In this document: piece after piece, positions 1-11,960 of the stretch
How the letters are laid out: every line of letters starts with the position of its first letter
Position numbering within the stretch: position 1 is the first letter of the stretch
Origin: Endomychus coccineus
Taxonomy: Eukaryota > Arthropoda > Insecta > Coleoptera > Endomychidae
Direction of reading: 5' to 3'
Length of the DNA stretch: 64,000 nucleotides
Assembly: GCA_958510875.1 (NCBI GenBank)
Contig: OY294068.1
Coordinates: 176,359,411 to 176,423,410 of the forward strand
Position numbers and translations under genes: made by a program
The notes under the pieces: generated by a model
Seen by the model: only the letters and a program-made list of their open reading frames with translations
What the model was told of the DNA's origin: nothing
Databases searched by the model: none

Positions 1-1900
1 TGTTCTCAATATTTGGAAAAGAAGTCATTGGTCAATGTTTGAAGATCAAGGGCAGGTAGATCCTTCGACGTAGGGGGGTGGGGCTGTACATCGAATTTGG
101 ACCAAGAATAGATCAGTTTGAAGTGCTCTAAATTTGATTAAAAACGGTCAGTATACTGTTTTTATTCAAATTTAGAGCTCTAAAAAAATTGGTTCGAAAA
201 ACTCATAAACTAATTAATTATGGAAAGCTCTATTGGATAGTCATGTTCATAGATTATTGAATGCTATGAGTCAGAAAAATTATAACAACGAAGGTGAGAA
301 ATCTCAGCAAATAGCATTGAATAATGGTTACGACAAATCTTAGATCAATAATTTAATTTCTAAACAAAAATAGCTCAGTAAAAATAGGGAGTTTTACTCA
401 TCATCCTTCACTAATTAATAAACTCCATAAATTTTTTTCTAAATTTGCAACACAATCCGTTTATAGAAGATGTAAGAACAAGCTAAACAACTGTTTAGGC
501 AGCATTTGAGTTTTATCAAAAATGGTACGGGCCTTTCGACATCAATTGTTCAATTAGAATCGACCCCTTACCCCGCCCATAATTTCCGAACAGACATTGT
601 TATAAAGGAACGATTCCTACCAAGTGAACGGATCCTAACATGTCTAATACACTGTTCTGTTGAACGAAGAGACACAGTCAGGTATCTTTTCAGGAAGAAG
701 GAATTGCTAACCGCCCTCAAGGTTGATAAGAAATGACAGCCTAGATGATGATATAATGTTTAATATAAACCCTAATAGGAAGATATTTCTATACGTTTGA
801 GAGATTGCAAAAACTAGAGAAACAAAGGGGAATTTATTTCTGCTCAGTAACAGCATGTCTATCCGCACACATAAAGGTACACGGCAGGTGATTCACGTTT
901 ACTACAAAGAAATATATACCTCATCGTATGCTGGAAGCTATTAACTGGCAAAGGCTCTTTTGATCATTGTGCACGTTTTCTAGTTTAACATGAGAGAATT
1001 ATATTCCCAATTAGATATAAACTCTGTTAACTCCGGTTCTATACAAATTGCAATTTCCGATAAATGAATGCCAGTACCTACTGTAACAAACGACAGTCGT
1101 TCGGAATTAATCTTTCATGTAGCTCGTCATTCGTCTCGAATTATCCACATCTACCTGTAACGGTACGGTATAATTCATTGACAGTTTAATGTTTGCTAAT
1201 TGACATGAACTTGAGAGCATGTATGTTGACTCACCTCTATGGAAAGATTGTGGCAAATGGCTTGCTCACCGAATCAATTATATGGTGTCATGGAACAAGG
1301 TGAGCCATTATTGGCTTTTTGATAGAACTATCCATTTGATACAATAAACTATGTTACAAACAAATTTAAGAGTTCTCTACTTATTACATCAACCATACAT
1401 TTATAATTTTACATGTAATTTACGAACAAGTCAATTTGATAAATCGATGGTTCATATCGGCAACTCTGTAATGTGTTGCCAACTATCAAAATGGAATTAC
1501 CTGGAAGTGAATTGGTGAAACTAACCAAGTATGACGTCATGTTATTGATTCGGTGAACAAGGCATACCATCGAAAATTGACAGCTAGACACAAATCTAAC
1601 AAACGAAACACAATTACTTATCACTGTTTATCAAACTGTTGATTGTAATTTCAAATTGTGCAGTTCAGTCAAACATACAATTCGATATGATTACGGATAT
1701 TGGTGTTGCCGAACTGAAAGCAGTGAGATGTATCCATTCTTTGATATTTATCATTAGGTTGCAATCTTCGATCTAACAATAGGTAATATTTATTTCTAAC
1801 TGCCTTGAGCCAACATTCTCATTCTACTTCAGTACTTAGTAAACCTGACTTCCTGAACATATATGAAACCATTTCTCATAAAAATATTCTCTTATTCCAG
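1..1900. other. AT-rich non-coding stretch
   Basis: I see no gene or recognisable element. The short open frames lack any known domain. A donor-like AAG|gtgag occurs near 1290, but I could not pair it with a convincing acceptor. The stretch ends in a polypyrimidine tract that serves the mini-exon candidate at 1901. Confidence 0.5.
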
Positions 1901-1938
1901 GTTCTCGGCTGCATGATATGACTCCGAAATGCGAAAAG
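1901..1938 (+). other. Candidate 38-nt mini-exon of a host gene
   Basis: A T-rich tract ending in cttattccag lies immediately before 1901, and AAAAG|gtgagt begins the downstream intron at 1939. Both are near-consensus splice sites. Only one frame is open across the 38 nt, giving SRLHDMTPKCEK; the other two hit TGA. Length 38 (3n+2) means that inclusion would shift the frame unless neighbouring exons compensate. I do not recognise the peptide and see no flanking exon, so the introns would be long. It is the cleanest host-gene-like signal here, but a chance pairing of splice sites cannot be excluded. Confidence 0.35.
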
Positions 1939-2109
1939 GTGAGTCTTTCTATACATTATTCATTTATTGTAGAAAAATAATATCAACTATGGCTGGATAG
2001 ATCATGTATTATACTATCTATTTGGTCAAATGGTCAAAGTATTATAGGCCAGTTGAACAGAAAAGGAAAGAAATATCAGCTTGTAATGAAATACTCCTCA
2101 AGTGATTGA

Positions 2110-2640
2110 CCTATTACTATTATTATTATTTTATGGTCCTTTGATGTCTAGGCAGAACCCCTTTGCACCACGTCTCACGTGACACCTGGTGGGGCGGTTG
2201 AAACTAACGAGTGTTCACTCAGCTATCCAAGGACGGTTTCTACTTGAGAGGTAGAAGTGGTTCTCACTTAGGAGTGTTCACTAAACTTCAGATTTAGACA
2301 GGATCCGTTCCACTCAAGAGTGTTCACCAGGTTCCCAGGTTCACCCAGTCGGAACCAGGTTGGGGGTTAGTGACCTGAAGAGGTTCAACGTATCAAGTCT
2401 CTGGAACTCCTCAGTATTGCATAGCTCTACGGAAAGTGCTCTACATCTTGGGGGATCACTGTGACGCATCTACACAGAATGTTCATTGACGTTTCTTCGT
2501 TTTTTCGTATGCACCTCCTGCACAAAGGCGAATCACCGAAAATCATCTTGTGGAGATGGTGAGTTAACGGCCTGTGTCCTGTTAGTATTTGTGTCAGCAG
2601 TATGGCATCGGTTTCAACCATATTCACTCGTCTCCCCTAA
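2110..2640 (-). mobile_element. 3' end of an RNase H-type non-LTR retrotransposon
   Basis: On the minus strand, 2627-2427 reads LTQILTGHRPLTHHLHKM then FGDSPLCRRC, followed by a cysteine-containing stretch (ILCRC). This is the conserved C-terminal block (TGHxPL..HL..CxxC...H...C) of ORF2 in I/LOA/R1-group LINEs. Downstream on the same strand to about 2110 lies a non-coding tail consistent with the element's 3' UTR. The RT and RNase H domains are absent, so this is a 5'-truncated dead copy. The same block recurs at 20.9-21.2 kb and 42 kb. The subgroup is uncertain. Confidence 0.6.
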
Positions 2641-3109
2641 TGTTCGGTTCAATCAGCCCTTTCGACTGTATGAAACCGTTCACCAGTTGCCACTCTTCCG
2701 AGTGTTGTGATCTGACCGAGCAGTAGAGTGTCTCTTTGATGTTTGTCTTCTAGGAGAATGAGCTGGCCTTGTAATCTCACAAAATCGTGATACAAAGTGA
2801 TCTAGGAACAATACGAGTTTGCCGTAACATTGTGCCGTGGCGTCTTGTTGAAACTTAATTAAATTTTGTCTAAATCTGCGTAATTCTGGTCTAACATGCG
2901 AATGTAACGTTCGAAGTTCCCTCATTTTCTTCCGAAAGGTATTGTCTTTCGGAGCCAATCATTTTGTAAAATTTTTTAAAATTGAGCGCAACAGATGGGT
3001 CTACTTGAACTCATGAACGACTTGAAATTTATACTGATGAGCATGTAAATTAAAATGCAGAACAAAAAAAGCCATCTGAATCTGTATCTGAATTCTTAAA
3101 TTGGTTTGG

Positions 3110-3420
3110 TTTGATGTCGCCATCTGGCGCATTCAAGTAGCCTTAAATACTCCGTAACTTTTGTTAATCAGTTAATGTCATACATTGCTTGATTTCTTGG
3201 TGAAACATCTATGTAGATGGCGTGAGATATGTTGCTCTTCTTACCATACTCTTGGTCGGCTATGTGTACTTTCAACAGAGATCGTTCAGAGACGTTGCAA
3301 ACTGTCTTGTTCTACTGATTAGCTCTATGAGAAGAGCGAACAGCTGTCTAGAACTATTAGTTTGTGGTAGTACTGACAAGATCTATTATAAGATTTATGG
3401 ATAAATTCATATATGCGTGC
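3110..3420 (+). repeat. Dispersed repeat unit carrying a hammerhead-like motif
   Basis: The segment from about 3130 to 3255 matches 36612-36740 by eye (shared blocks include acattgcttgat and gatggcgtgagatat). In this copy the unit continues into a hammerhead-like motif at 3309-3354; the 36.6-kb copy diverges before it. There is no coding capacity beyond a 60-codon chance frame. Confidence 0.45.
3309..3354 (+). ncRNA. Decayed type I hammerhead ribozyme motif
   Basis: Stem I is GUUCUA (3309-3314) with UAGAAC (3349-3354), fully paired. Stem II is GCUC/GAGC (3322-3325 and 3334-3337), fully paired. The core reads CUGAUUA where CUGAUGA is required, so the conserved G8 is lost. Only CGAAC follows stem II instead of CGAAAC, a one-base loss at A14/A15.1. 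The ACAGCUGUC-like stem III and GUC cleavage triplet remain. It is probably inactive, but the paired stems mark descent from a functional ribozyme. Confidence 0.55.
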
Positions 3421-3424
3421 CTCA

Positions 3425-5440
3425 TGTAGATCGATGTATATCGTCAGATGGTGTTCTGACTGTACCTTCTCTAAAATTAGATGCAACTTTCCCTCCATTC
3501 TCAAAATACCCCACTCACCTCATTGAGGTTTGTCTTTCTACATTAAATTAGTGACGAAAATTTTCTTGCGCCTGCACAACTGATTCATTTCGTAAGAACT
3601 GTTTTAGAACAAAAATATCTTAATTTATCGGAAATTTGTCCATGACTAATCAAATTGCAGATATTGATGCATACAAATGTACCAATAATCCACAGCACTT
3701 GCCCTGAGGTAGAATCTTAAATACTTCTGCCCTACCTGATCCGTCACTTAGGGTACCTTCGACCGCCCATTAGAAATCATCTGGGTCTGGTACTGTAATA
3801 ATGTGTTCGAGAATAATGTGTGCAGATATTGCATTTATAACATGGAAGATTCCTTATATGCAGCATCAGTTTTATTTATAACGAACCAAGCAATAAAGTC
3901 GAGCAGAAATAATTAAAGGAGCACGCCAAAGAAAAGTGGTAGTTATCTTACGCATCACTCTCACAAATAAAGATGATTCGTTTCCCTTTGAAATAAAAAG
4001 TAAATAATTTTCAGTTCGCGCAACATTTTAATGACTATCAACAAAAGCGAAGGACAAACGCTTACTAAAGTCTTGAAAACCATTTATTTTTACACGAGCA
4101 ACTCTGAGTTAGTTATTTCCATTCAACCCAATGATTTGCGTGTATACAGGCTGTTCATATGGTAAACATCAGGAGGTGATACAAAAAAAAAAATCATATC
4201 AACATATGCGAATCTGAAAAACTTCAATGGGAGTCAAGAAATAATATACATTCAACTAGGTATCACCCTGATGGAATCTCATTTAAATTGATAAGACAAT
4301 AGTATTCAAGTGAATTCTTTCTTGAATTGCTGGGAAAGTTATCACATAGGTATAAGAAAGAAAATTACTAGGATAAGTATGAAGTACGAAATACATGAAT
4401 AAACTTATTTGATGTTATCAAATAATAGCAACATTTCTAAATGAAACTGGGAGACGTACCCCGTTGTATGCTACAATCATTTTTGGTATCTTTTTCTGGT
4501 AGACAAATAAATTTGTTGTTCAAAAGAATATACTAAATATAATAAATACAATCGTAAAGAATGAATTGATTCTCTACATTTTAGCCAATTTTGGGAAACC
4601 TTGGATTAGGTCGATTTTTATTGAATGAGATTTAGGAAAAATTGGGACAACGGGAATAATACCAATAGACCTTAGGGAACAAACAATAACATCAGAATTC
4701 ACATAATAATAGGAATAGATTTTTGGGAAGAAGGACCTTTCTGCTGATTCTTAAAGGGAATACCTGTATATTTTTTGGATATTCGATTAGGCATGAAGAT
4801 CTGAATCCAGCAATCTATCACACTTGAAGTTCAAATACCTGAATGAGCAATTACTCGTGTTGTTAATTGGAACCGAGTAGATCACTGACTTCAATTAACC
4901 CCAAAGAAATAAAACTGAGGGGGTTATATCGGGTGAACAAGACCGTACTCAAATACTAACCATTCCCACTATGTATAAACTCGAATTTACATGTTTACTT
5001 CAAAGCAATTTTCTATTGCAAGCTCAAACGGCTTTCGCTTACATAAAGATTGAGTCAGATCGAGCGTCGTAATGTGAGAGTATGAGAAAGCCAGACGCAT
5101 CGTATTATTAATAAGATGAACAGAATAACTTGTGTTGTGACAAGAGGAGTGTGCATTGCACAGAAGAGTTAGAGCTATTTTGCTATTAACGATCTGTTGT
5201 TATTTACCAACTGTTGTTTCATGAGAATCATCCCGAGACTGTAGTATATTTTGTATAATATCAAATCGCAACTGCTATTCTGTACCTCTTATTTGAAACA
5301 GTTATTTTGAGATTTGAGATATGAATAGCAGTAATAGCACTTGGTATTATGATTATGGCATTTTTAGTTTTACACATCTCTAGTAAACATGCTGATTGTG
5401 TCGTTAGTTAAGGGGTACTGACATGCGGCTTATGGATCAC
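3425..5440. other. AT-rich non-coding stretch
   Basis: I see no gene. A TATACAGGCTGTTCATATGG sequence near 4143 resembles the tips of DUF4817-type DNA elements, but I found no matching inverted partner nearby. The rest is unremarkable AT-rich sequence. Confidence 0.4.
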
Positions 5441-5456
5441 GCTCATTTTGTTCCAG

Positions 5457-5639
5457 GTTGGGGATACCTGCTATTCTCTACTGCGTCGATTCTTTATTGC
5501 ACTTATTAACTGGCAATACACCGTCTATTTGATTCAATCTGTATATAACACAACAAAAACTGATGCAGTCAGAGTATTTTATAGTCTAGTACAGAACATC
5601 CGAGATGTTATAAACACATGCAATTCAAAAATAAAATGA
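5457..5639 (+). other. Exon-like ORF after a splice acceptor (speculative)
   Basis: An acceptor-like ttttgttccag ends at 5456 and is followed by an open frame beginning VGDTCYSLLRRFFIAL and ending at a stop at 5637-5639. An AATAAA occurs about 170 nt further on, so this could be a terminal exon. I recognise no domain, the frame is short, and AT-rich DNA yields such frames by chance. Treat it as a prompt for transcript mapping only. Confidence 0.15.
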
Positions 5640-7080
5640 AATCGTTTCTAGTAGGAAATTTTTTGAATACCAACTACGAGTTTTTAAATTGTGAATGGCT
5701 GCTGTGTTTTATATTTATTGCAACCTTTGTAATTATGTTTAATTTTTTTTGATTTAGATACTTTTATTATTTTCAATCTACTATTATTATCAGAGTTCCC
5801 TCATGAATAAAGTCATTTCTATCCAATTCTATTGCTTGTGTTAGTAACTTGTTTTGCGTATATGCATACAGAATGTTTTCAAATATGATTCAGATGTTTA
5901 TCACTGTGCTAGATTCTTATCTTCATTAATTATCTATCTTTCTACAGCAATTATCAGAAAACATAGTGTGAGACTTTCTTCTCAAAATGTATAATGTAAT
6001 GGAATAATATATACACTTAATATTCTTTCTAAGTAATTCATCAGGCGTAGTATACAAGGTTTTCCCTGGAGTGTTTTTTACTGCGTAGCTCTATAAGACG
6101 ATTTGACAATGTCCTTACACGTGCAATAACCAAAGCTACTTGAGAGATGTCAAGTGAATTTTAATTCACAAAGCCAACATGAGTGATAATGAATACGAAA
6201 GAAGGAAGAGCAGAAGTACTGTGTATTATTTGTCTGCTAAAAATCTGCTCCAGCGATTGGTCCTAAACGATTTTCTTCATGTTGTTGACTATTCAGATGG
6301 ACGATGTACAGAATCAGTATGTATATAGGCATAGAGTGCAACGTACAATATAAAATGGCTTTCAAACTAGATGTTTAGTTATACACAAGGTGTACCAGAA
6401 TCTTTACACTAGTCGATTTTCATCATGTAGCGTTACGTTAATGTGACGCTGATAGATCCCATGTATTATTCAAATATTGACCAAATACAACGTAAAAGTA
6501 TATCAATATTCCTCGTCTGCTTCCTCATTTAAAATTTCTATTAAAACAAATTTAATTCAAACTACTATTGTCATTAGTGGATAATATTCCATTGTGTATC
6601 TGTTTGTAACTAATCTATACATCAATGTATTATTATTCCTGGTTCCTGGATGCATTTCGCTTTATATGAGTATCGTTATAAGTGATACCCTCAGAACAGG
6701 GTTGAACTCGTTCTGAGATTGTCAATGGCTCATTCCACAGTTCATGATTAACTAACATACTGTTCCTGTCATCAATGCTCAATTTCAAGTTCATTATCCT
6801 GCGGCATAATTTTATTAGGCCTATGAGATTACCAAAATACAGAGTTTCCAGGTTGGAAGTGGCAAGTTTCTCAGTCATAGCAGTTCGAACCGTTGATAAC
6901 CACAAAAATTATAATTATGGAAACAAGAATTCTTTTCCACTAAAAATACTGTCAAAAACTGATGGCCTTTCAGTTACCAAGAAGCCATCAACTGTGTAAA
7001 CTAAATTAAAGGCAGCGGTAAAATATACCCAACCAAGTTTTTTTCAAGTAAAGAATGATTTTTTCAATGGAAACTATTTA
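5640..7080. other. AT-rich non-coding stretch
   Basis: No gene is recognised. A block near 6941-6995 (aaaatactgtcaaaaactga and following) resembles one arm of the hairpin upstream of the Penelope-like element at 17.2 kb, suggesting a small dispersed fragment. The overlapping frames at 6633-6999 show no family signature. Confidence 0.4.
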
Positions 7081-7089
7081 TTGAAACTT

Positions 7090-8085
7090 ATAAAATTATT
7101 TATGAAAAACTACAACGAGTAAATGATCACCACGACAAGCCAGACAATGACCAACTCTATTTTGAGAGTGTAGCATAACTTTGCGCAATATTTCAGCTGG
7201 AATTTGCGCAATTCCTTCACGTATATTAGCCTTTAAGTGTTCTAACGTTTGTGGCCGATTCATGTAGATTTTTTTTCAAGTATCAACACAAGATTTGGTG
7301 CCGTCAAATCAGAGTGATGAGGAGCCACTCAATATCTTCATTTTTTGAGAGCAGCCAGGCAGGGAAAATGTCTCTAAGAAGAGCGACCGTTTCACGCGCT
7401 GAGTGGCATGTAGCGCCATCCTGCTAAAACTAGAAGTTTTTAATGCCAAGTTCTTCCAACTGTAGTTGCAAAAATCCACGTATCATTTTTCGATACCGTT
7501 TGCCATAAACAGTAACAGCATTGTCCTTGGCATCTTCAATAAAGAAGGGTCCAATGATTCATTCGGAGTACATTGCGCACCAAACAACGACTTTTTGAAC
7601 AAACTGTACATTCCCTTGTTAAAACCAGGGTTTCCTGTTCCCCAAAAACGATAATTTTGCTTGTTAACACTACCAGAAAGGAAAAAAATTGTTTCATCTC
7701 TCATCTATTTTGCCAAAAATAGGGTTCTACTTCCACTAAGTTCGTAACGATTTGTGCGTATTGCAAAAACGTCTTTGATATCGATTGGCCGTTATTTGAA
7801 CACACTCTGAATTTTGGATATATACGCAAGTCTAAATGTAAAATTCTCCTTAAAGTCTGCTCAAACAATCCTTATTGCGCCGCACGTCTTGTGGAAGTTT
7901 TCGGTTCTGCTTGAACGTCAGCCCGAACAAGCTCAATATTTTCATTTGAACGACCAGAACGAGGTCTCCAGGATGCTCATTTATTGTGGCATTCTGTGAA
8001 AGCGCGTTTGCTAAACGTCGAACTGTTTCTCCGTGTGGAGCTCTTCGACCGAAATGCGTTCTCCTGAAAGCGCTTTGAGTTGAAA
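7090..8085 (-). pseudogene. Mariner-like DDE transposase pseudogene
   Basis: Pieced across frames on the minus strand, the order of an insect Tc1/mariner-type transposase is visible. First comes a linker-helix stretch RSGRSNENIELVRADVQAE with TSTRR near 7960-7870. FLSGSVNKQNYRFWG (7690-7640) follows the site of the first catalytic aspartate, which stands in DETIFFLSG. Then come VVVWCAMYSE and IIGPFFIEDAKDNAVTVYG (about 7600-7510), and QDGATCHSARETVALLRDIF (about 7425-7360) with the second aspartate. A degraded SDLTAPN block near 7310 follows, then RPQTLEHLKANIREGIAQIP (7260-7190). Several stops and frameshifts make it dead. The copy spans nearly the whole protein, so it inserted full-length and decayed in place. 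I could not define its terminal repeats. Confidence 0.75.
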
Positions 8086-8559
8086 TTATCGAAGAAAAGT
8101 TTTGGAAATACTATTTAGCAATTTCTGCGCGTTCTTGAGACGATTAACATTTCATAGCAAAATTCTGTATCTTTCTACTCTGATATAAAAGATCATTTTT
8201 GACAGTGATGAAGGAATAACACAATTACTTTCGCTATATGCCATTATTGTCATTTTATTTCACATACAATAACAAGGGTGGCATGAAAGAACATTCTCGA
8301 GGTTAACTTCTCCTAGAGATTTTAGTTAGAATTACATATATTGTATTATGATCATTTGATGTTTATTAAATTTTCTACTACAATATAGATTGAAAATTGA
8401 GAATGAAGGCACTTATATTATTATTATGATTATTACATTCCAATTCGGTATAAATAACGTCCTGGCCACATGAAGAAGAGTAATAGTGGAAAATCTACAA
8501 TAGTGGAATATATTTTCAACACGAGTAACATAATTTCCCAAGAAAATTTATTAGTTTTG

Positions 8560-8775
8560 AAATACAGTAGGGAATGGAGATGGGCGGAAGAAACTGCCTC
8601 TCACATCCTGTAGAATGCCAGCGTTGGCAATATTCTGGGTTTCTGGCGGGCCACAAATCTGCTACAATAGGAAAGACTTCTGAACACGGTGCGTACAATG
8701 GGCCCAACTAAGTGGCCTAAGTGCATTTGGTGAGCCATGCCTCCTCCTCTCAAATGATGATGATCAAGCTGACTA
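8560..8775 (+). mobile_element. 3' tail of an RNase H-type LINE
   Basis: The plus strand reads EETASHIL then ..NILGFWRATNL, the degraded C-terminal Cys/His block. A tail with gtacaatgggcccaactaag follows, ending in a cctcctctcaaatgatgatg run. The same tail, inverted, is at 20.81-20.86 kb, tying this fragment to that family. It is 5'-truncated to about 200 bp. Confidence 0.55.
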
Positions 8776-8989
8776 GATGGAATAGCAGCTGCTGTTTTAA
8801 TATAAATATTTACAAAAATGAAGCGAGTCTACTCCGCGTCTACCCATATTTTCGCTAGATCCTGATTCTTTTTTTTTATCCTTGGACTTCACTATAGATC
8901 ATCATCAACTACTTCGTCATATTTTCAACTCTCGCTAATATCACAATAAATCTGTAGGGAAAATACGTTTTTTGTGGAAAACAATGACC

Positions 8990-9110
8990 AATTATGTAAG
9001 TTGTAGAGTAAAAAAAACTGTAAAATGTATACATGCACTTTTTTTCCTACGCAGCACTGTTACGAAGATATAGCGGTTTCATTAGTTTGGAAATACCCAC
9101 CGTATGCAGC
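8990..9110 (+). repeat. MITE-like dispersed repeat, copy 1
   Basis: The block with ttgtagagtaaaaaaaactg, tgcactttttttcctacg, tgttacgaagatatagcg and tttggaaatacccaccg matches 13750-13875 in the same orientation, allowing for substitutions and small indels. There is no coding content. It is probably a fragment of a small non-autonomous element. Confidence 0.45.
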
Positions 9111-9114
9111 GTCG

Positions 9115-10545
9115 TAGCTTTTAGTGAATTGTGGCCCCTATTTCCAATGTAAATCAAAACTCGTAGCGCTATGATGAGATTTTGCAAAATACCGCAGACA
9201 TGTTCAATTCATCCATCCACCAACAAAGCGTCAAAGCTATAGGGCAAGTCATCTTTGTCGCATTGTTCGATGATGCCACTTGCACAGACAAGTTGCCTCA
9301 ATTCCTTCCAGGAATTTTTTTCAATCTGCTACCAAAAATGGAGTTAATCTGTCTTCATTATCACCTTCATCAGCGGTAAATCTCCATAGCCGAAGAGTTC
9401 ATTTTAAAGTGCAGGCTTGGATCCCTTCCGAGTAAGATTCATCACAAATGCCAATCTTGAAGTTGAATAGCCTTAGAAACATTATATCAATATGTGCAAT
9501 ATAATTTCTAAAATTCCTCCTGCACTCTAATATTTCCGTCTTTGGTACATCAATAACTTAAATTTCGGGGTGCCTTGTGATTCCATGCGTTGCTTTTTAT
9601 GTTATAAATGGCATCTCTCCAACTTTTTCGAGCAGGTTCGGAACAGTCGCCATTAACGAAAGTTTTCCGAAAGTGACATTTAAATACCCGATACTGTTAA
9701 ACGACGTCAATATTATCTGCGCGCGTGCATATTGCCCTGTCAACGGCAAGCGCTAATATCTTGAAAGTTGTTCCGCCGAAACTTTCAACATCGCTTTATT
9801 CCGACTAAAAACTTTAAAACCCATAATGGTAATGGACTCGAACGTACAACTCCGGCAATAACAATAAAAACTAACCCACGTTTCAATATTTATTTTTACG
9901 TGCGACAAGCGCTCTTGTATATTATTAATTTTTCAACGGTAGGGCCCCGGCTTTCTCGTAAACTACGGTTTTTACCGGTTTAAGCTTACGTGAGTTGCAC
10001 TTTTTAAAAATCTACGTCCGTTAACAGCGAACTCGGTTCAAAACAATACTTTCTGCTTTTAATTAAATTTGGAACAATGCGCAATGCTGTTGATTAGCTT
10101 TCGAAATTCCAGAATTCATTTCGGAATACCTATTGTTATCAGCTGTGACCTTTATTACCTGGTAGTTATTTGTTCAGCGTGCGTAAGAATTGTTGTTCAA
10201 TCAGTGACACTTTCAATTAACAAATTTATGTCCCACTGCTCGAGAATTCCGTGTGTTTTGAAGCTGAAGAGCGAAATAAAAAAATTTGCCTATTTAACAA
10301 ATGTACCTTGACTATAGTATTGTTTGTCTCTCCTCACATGAGATGCAGAGTTCTGCTGAACTGTATCCTCTACAAAAATGTTATCTAGGTGCTAGGTAGT
10401 ACGATGATCCTTGATACATTATTTTTAGGTTTTTCTGTATTATTCTTCATTAAAATAGTCATCCGATCTCTATTGTTATTATTTGTTTCTTTAGCTTTTT
10501 ATTGATTTAACTCATCAAGTATACAATTATGTAATTGTAACATAT
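9115..10545. other. Non-coding stretch with a CpG-richer core
   Basis: No gene is recognised. About 9640-10050 is visibly richer in CpG and less A/T-homopolymeric than its surroundings (cgcgcgtgc, ttccgccgaaac, gggccccggc). This could be a regulatory or promoter-proximal island, or part of a younger element. I see no element ends and no protein family in the 71- and 80-codon frames here. Confidence 0.3.
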
Positions 10546-10549
10546 TAGT

Positions 10550-10692
10550 GACAACACGTCTATCGTCTCACCTGTTTCGCCTTCCACAGTCGGCTCGTCA
10601 GTGAAACGAGGCAGACGTAAAGTTCACTGATCAATCATCTCCGAAAGTGATTTGATGAATCATCTTCAAAGTATGTGTTGAAACTAGAAGTT
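10550..10692 (-). ncRNA. Hammerhead-bearing repeat, minus strand, defective
   Basis: The minus strand from 10692 matches the DNA upstream of the 13.2-kb hammerhead (shared blocks actttgaagatgattcat, cggagatgattgatcagtga and acgtctg). It then reads UUUCA-CUGACGA (core at 10601-10595), a GCC..GGC stem II and CGAAAC at 10578-10573. The following CUGUC is missing: CAG runs straight into GUGAGAC, so half of stem III and the cleavage triplet are deleted. The downstream tgttgtcac is still conserved. It is a third member of the 13.2-kb family and should not self-cleave. Confidence 0.55.
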
Positions 10693-11210
10693 GTAACGGA
10701 GCTTAAATTTTGAAAGATTATTTAATTTAGATCAGGCAATAAATACGGATATTACATGTAATTTCAGTTTGAACAGTTCATTATTTCAATAGATATGAAT
10801 GAATTCTGAATGTGTATTCCGTGATTGTCACTTTTCTAAATCTCCGTAATTTCAAATAAGTATAATTATTCAAATAGATGAATCTAATTCATGCCCGTTA
10901 AAAAATTGCATTTCATTCCGATAAAATATGTCGCAAAAACAGGGGTCTGGCCAGTTAAGACACCAAACTTTGTGCAACCTTATGTATAAAAAGGGCGAAC
11001 AACCAAAAAACTCCGATAACACTTGTTTAGTCCGCCGGGAAGAACTGGTGTGATATCATGAGCGCGAATTTTAGATCTAAAAAGTAGCGTCACTTTTAAC
11101 CATTGTTCGGGGCATAAGTAAAAACCATTGGCACAAAAATAAGGATTTGGTGGAGCAGACCTGTCAAGAACCTCGAAAAACATATAAAAGCCGTGACAAA
11201 CAACAGATCG

Positions 11211-11405
11211 CTCTTTTGTGTTTTTGATTTTCAATGAGTGAAGTAGCTCTTTTTTGTGATTTTGCATTTCAATAAGTACAGTTACTCTTTTGTGCTCTTT
11301 TTGGTTATTGTGATTTTTCAAGCCGTACAATATCTCTTGTGTTTTTGATTTTCAATGAGTGTAGTAGCTCTCGTGTGTTTTTGAATTTATTCGAGTTTGA
11401 GTCAG
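11211..11405. repeat. Degenerate tandem repeat, about 36-48 bp units
   Basis: Five diverged units each begin ctctt(t)tgtg and carry a tttttgattttcaatgagtg-like core (11211, 11247, 11285, 11333 and 11368). A TATA-like cataTATAAAAGcc precedes them at about 11180. An LTR leader is one possible explanation, but I cannot identify paired LTRs. Confidence 0.5.
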
Positions 11406-11734
11406 ATTTAAGAGCTGTGAAGTAACAATAGTGTTCCGTTTGTGTTTGTGAATTTTACAAAAAGGTAAATGATTGCAAATAGTTTATATTTTTGAGCATT
11501 ACGATATATTGATTTCCGTAATGTATGATTGTTATTGTAATTGGTAAACGTTTGTACGATACCTGAGTTCCGTAGTATTCAGTAATTTGAATTGGTGAAT
11601 TTGAGTTTATCCTAGTTTATCCTAAGTCGAATCGCGCACGATTTGAATTCGCGCGTGAATTGAAATATTCAAGTAATTGTGTGATGCGTACAGAGTGTGT
11701 ATGTTTGAACGACAGAGGCGTCTTTGGTATATCT

Positions 11735-11960
11735 GTGCACACTGTGTCACTCCAGAAGTATAAGTATATCCTAAGACGACCAAACCACTAACGGCTTGTG
11801 CACATTGTGTCACTCCAGAAGTATAAGCTGGGGGTGGTTGTGTGATTGAGAATCGTAATAATTCCCTTAATACTATGAGAAGTCTTCGGCCGTGGATATA
11901 GGGGTTATTGCAGATGTGATTCTCAGGGTTTGTGCACACTGTGTCACCCCGGAAGTATAA
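11735..11960. repeat. Three copies of a 29-bp motif
   Basis: The motif gtgcacactgtgtcactcc plus agaagtataa occurs at 11735-11763, 11798-11826 and 11932-11960, with one to three substitutions. Spacings are 63 and 134 bp. All are in the same orientation. The 105-codon minus-strand frame over them only reflects the repeat (YTSGVTQCAQ occurs twice). Function is unknown; protein-binding or element-internal repeats are possible. Confidence 0.6.

Noticed and set aside
2680..2958. 92-codon minus-strand ORF next to the LINE tail
   Set aside because: It could be an upstream part of the same LINE, but I could not match it to RT or RNase H motifs, so I left it out of the element.
10980..11330. 116-codon minus-strand ORF
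   Set aside because: It runs through the degenerate tandem repeat and shows no family signature.
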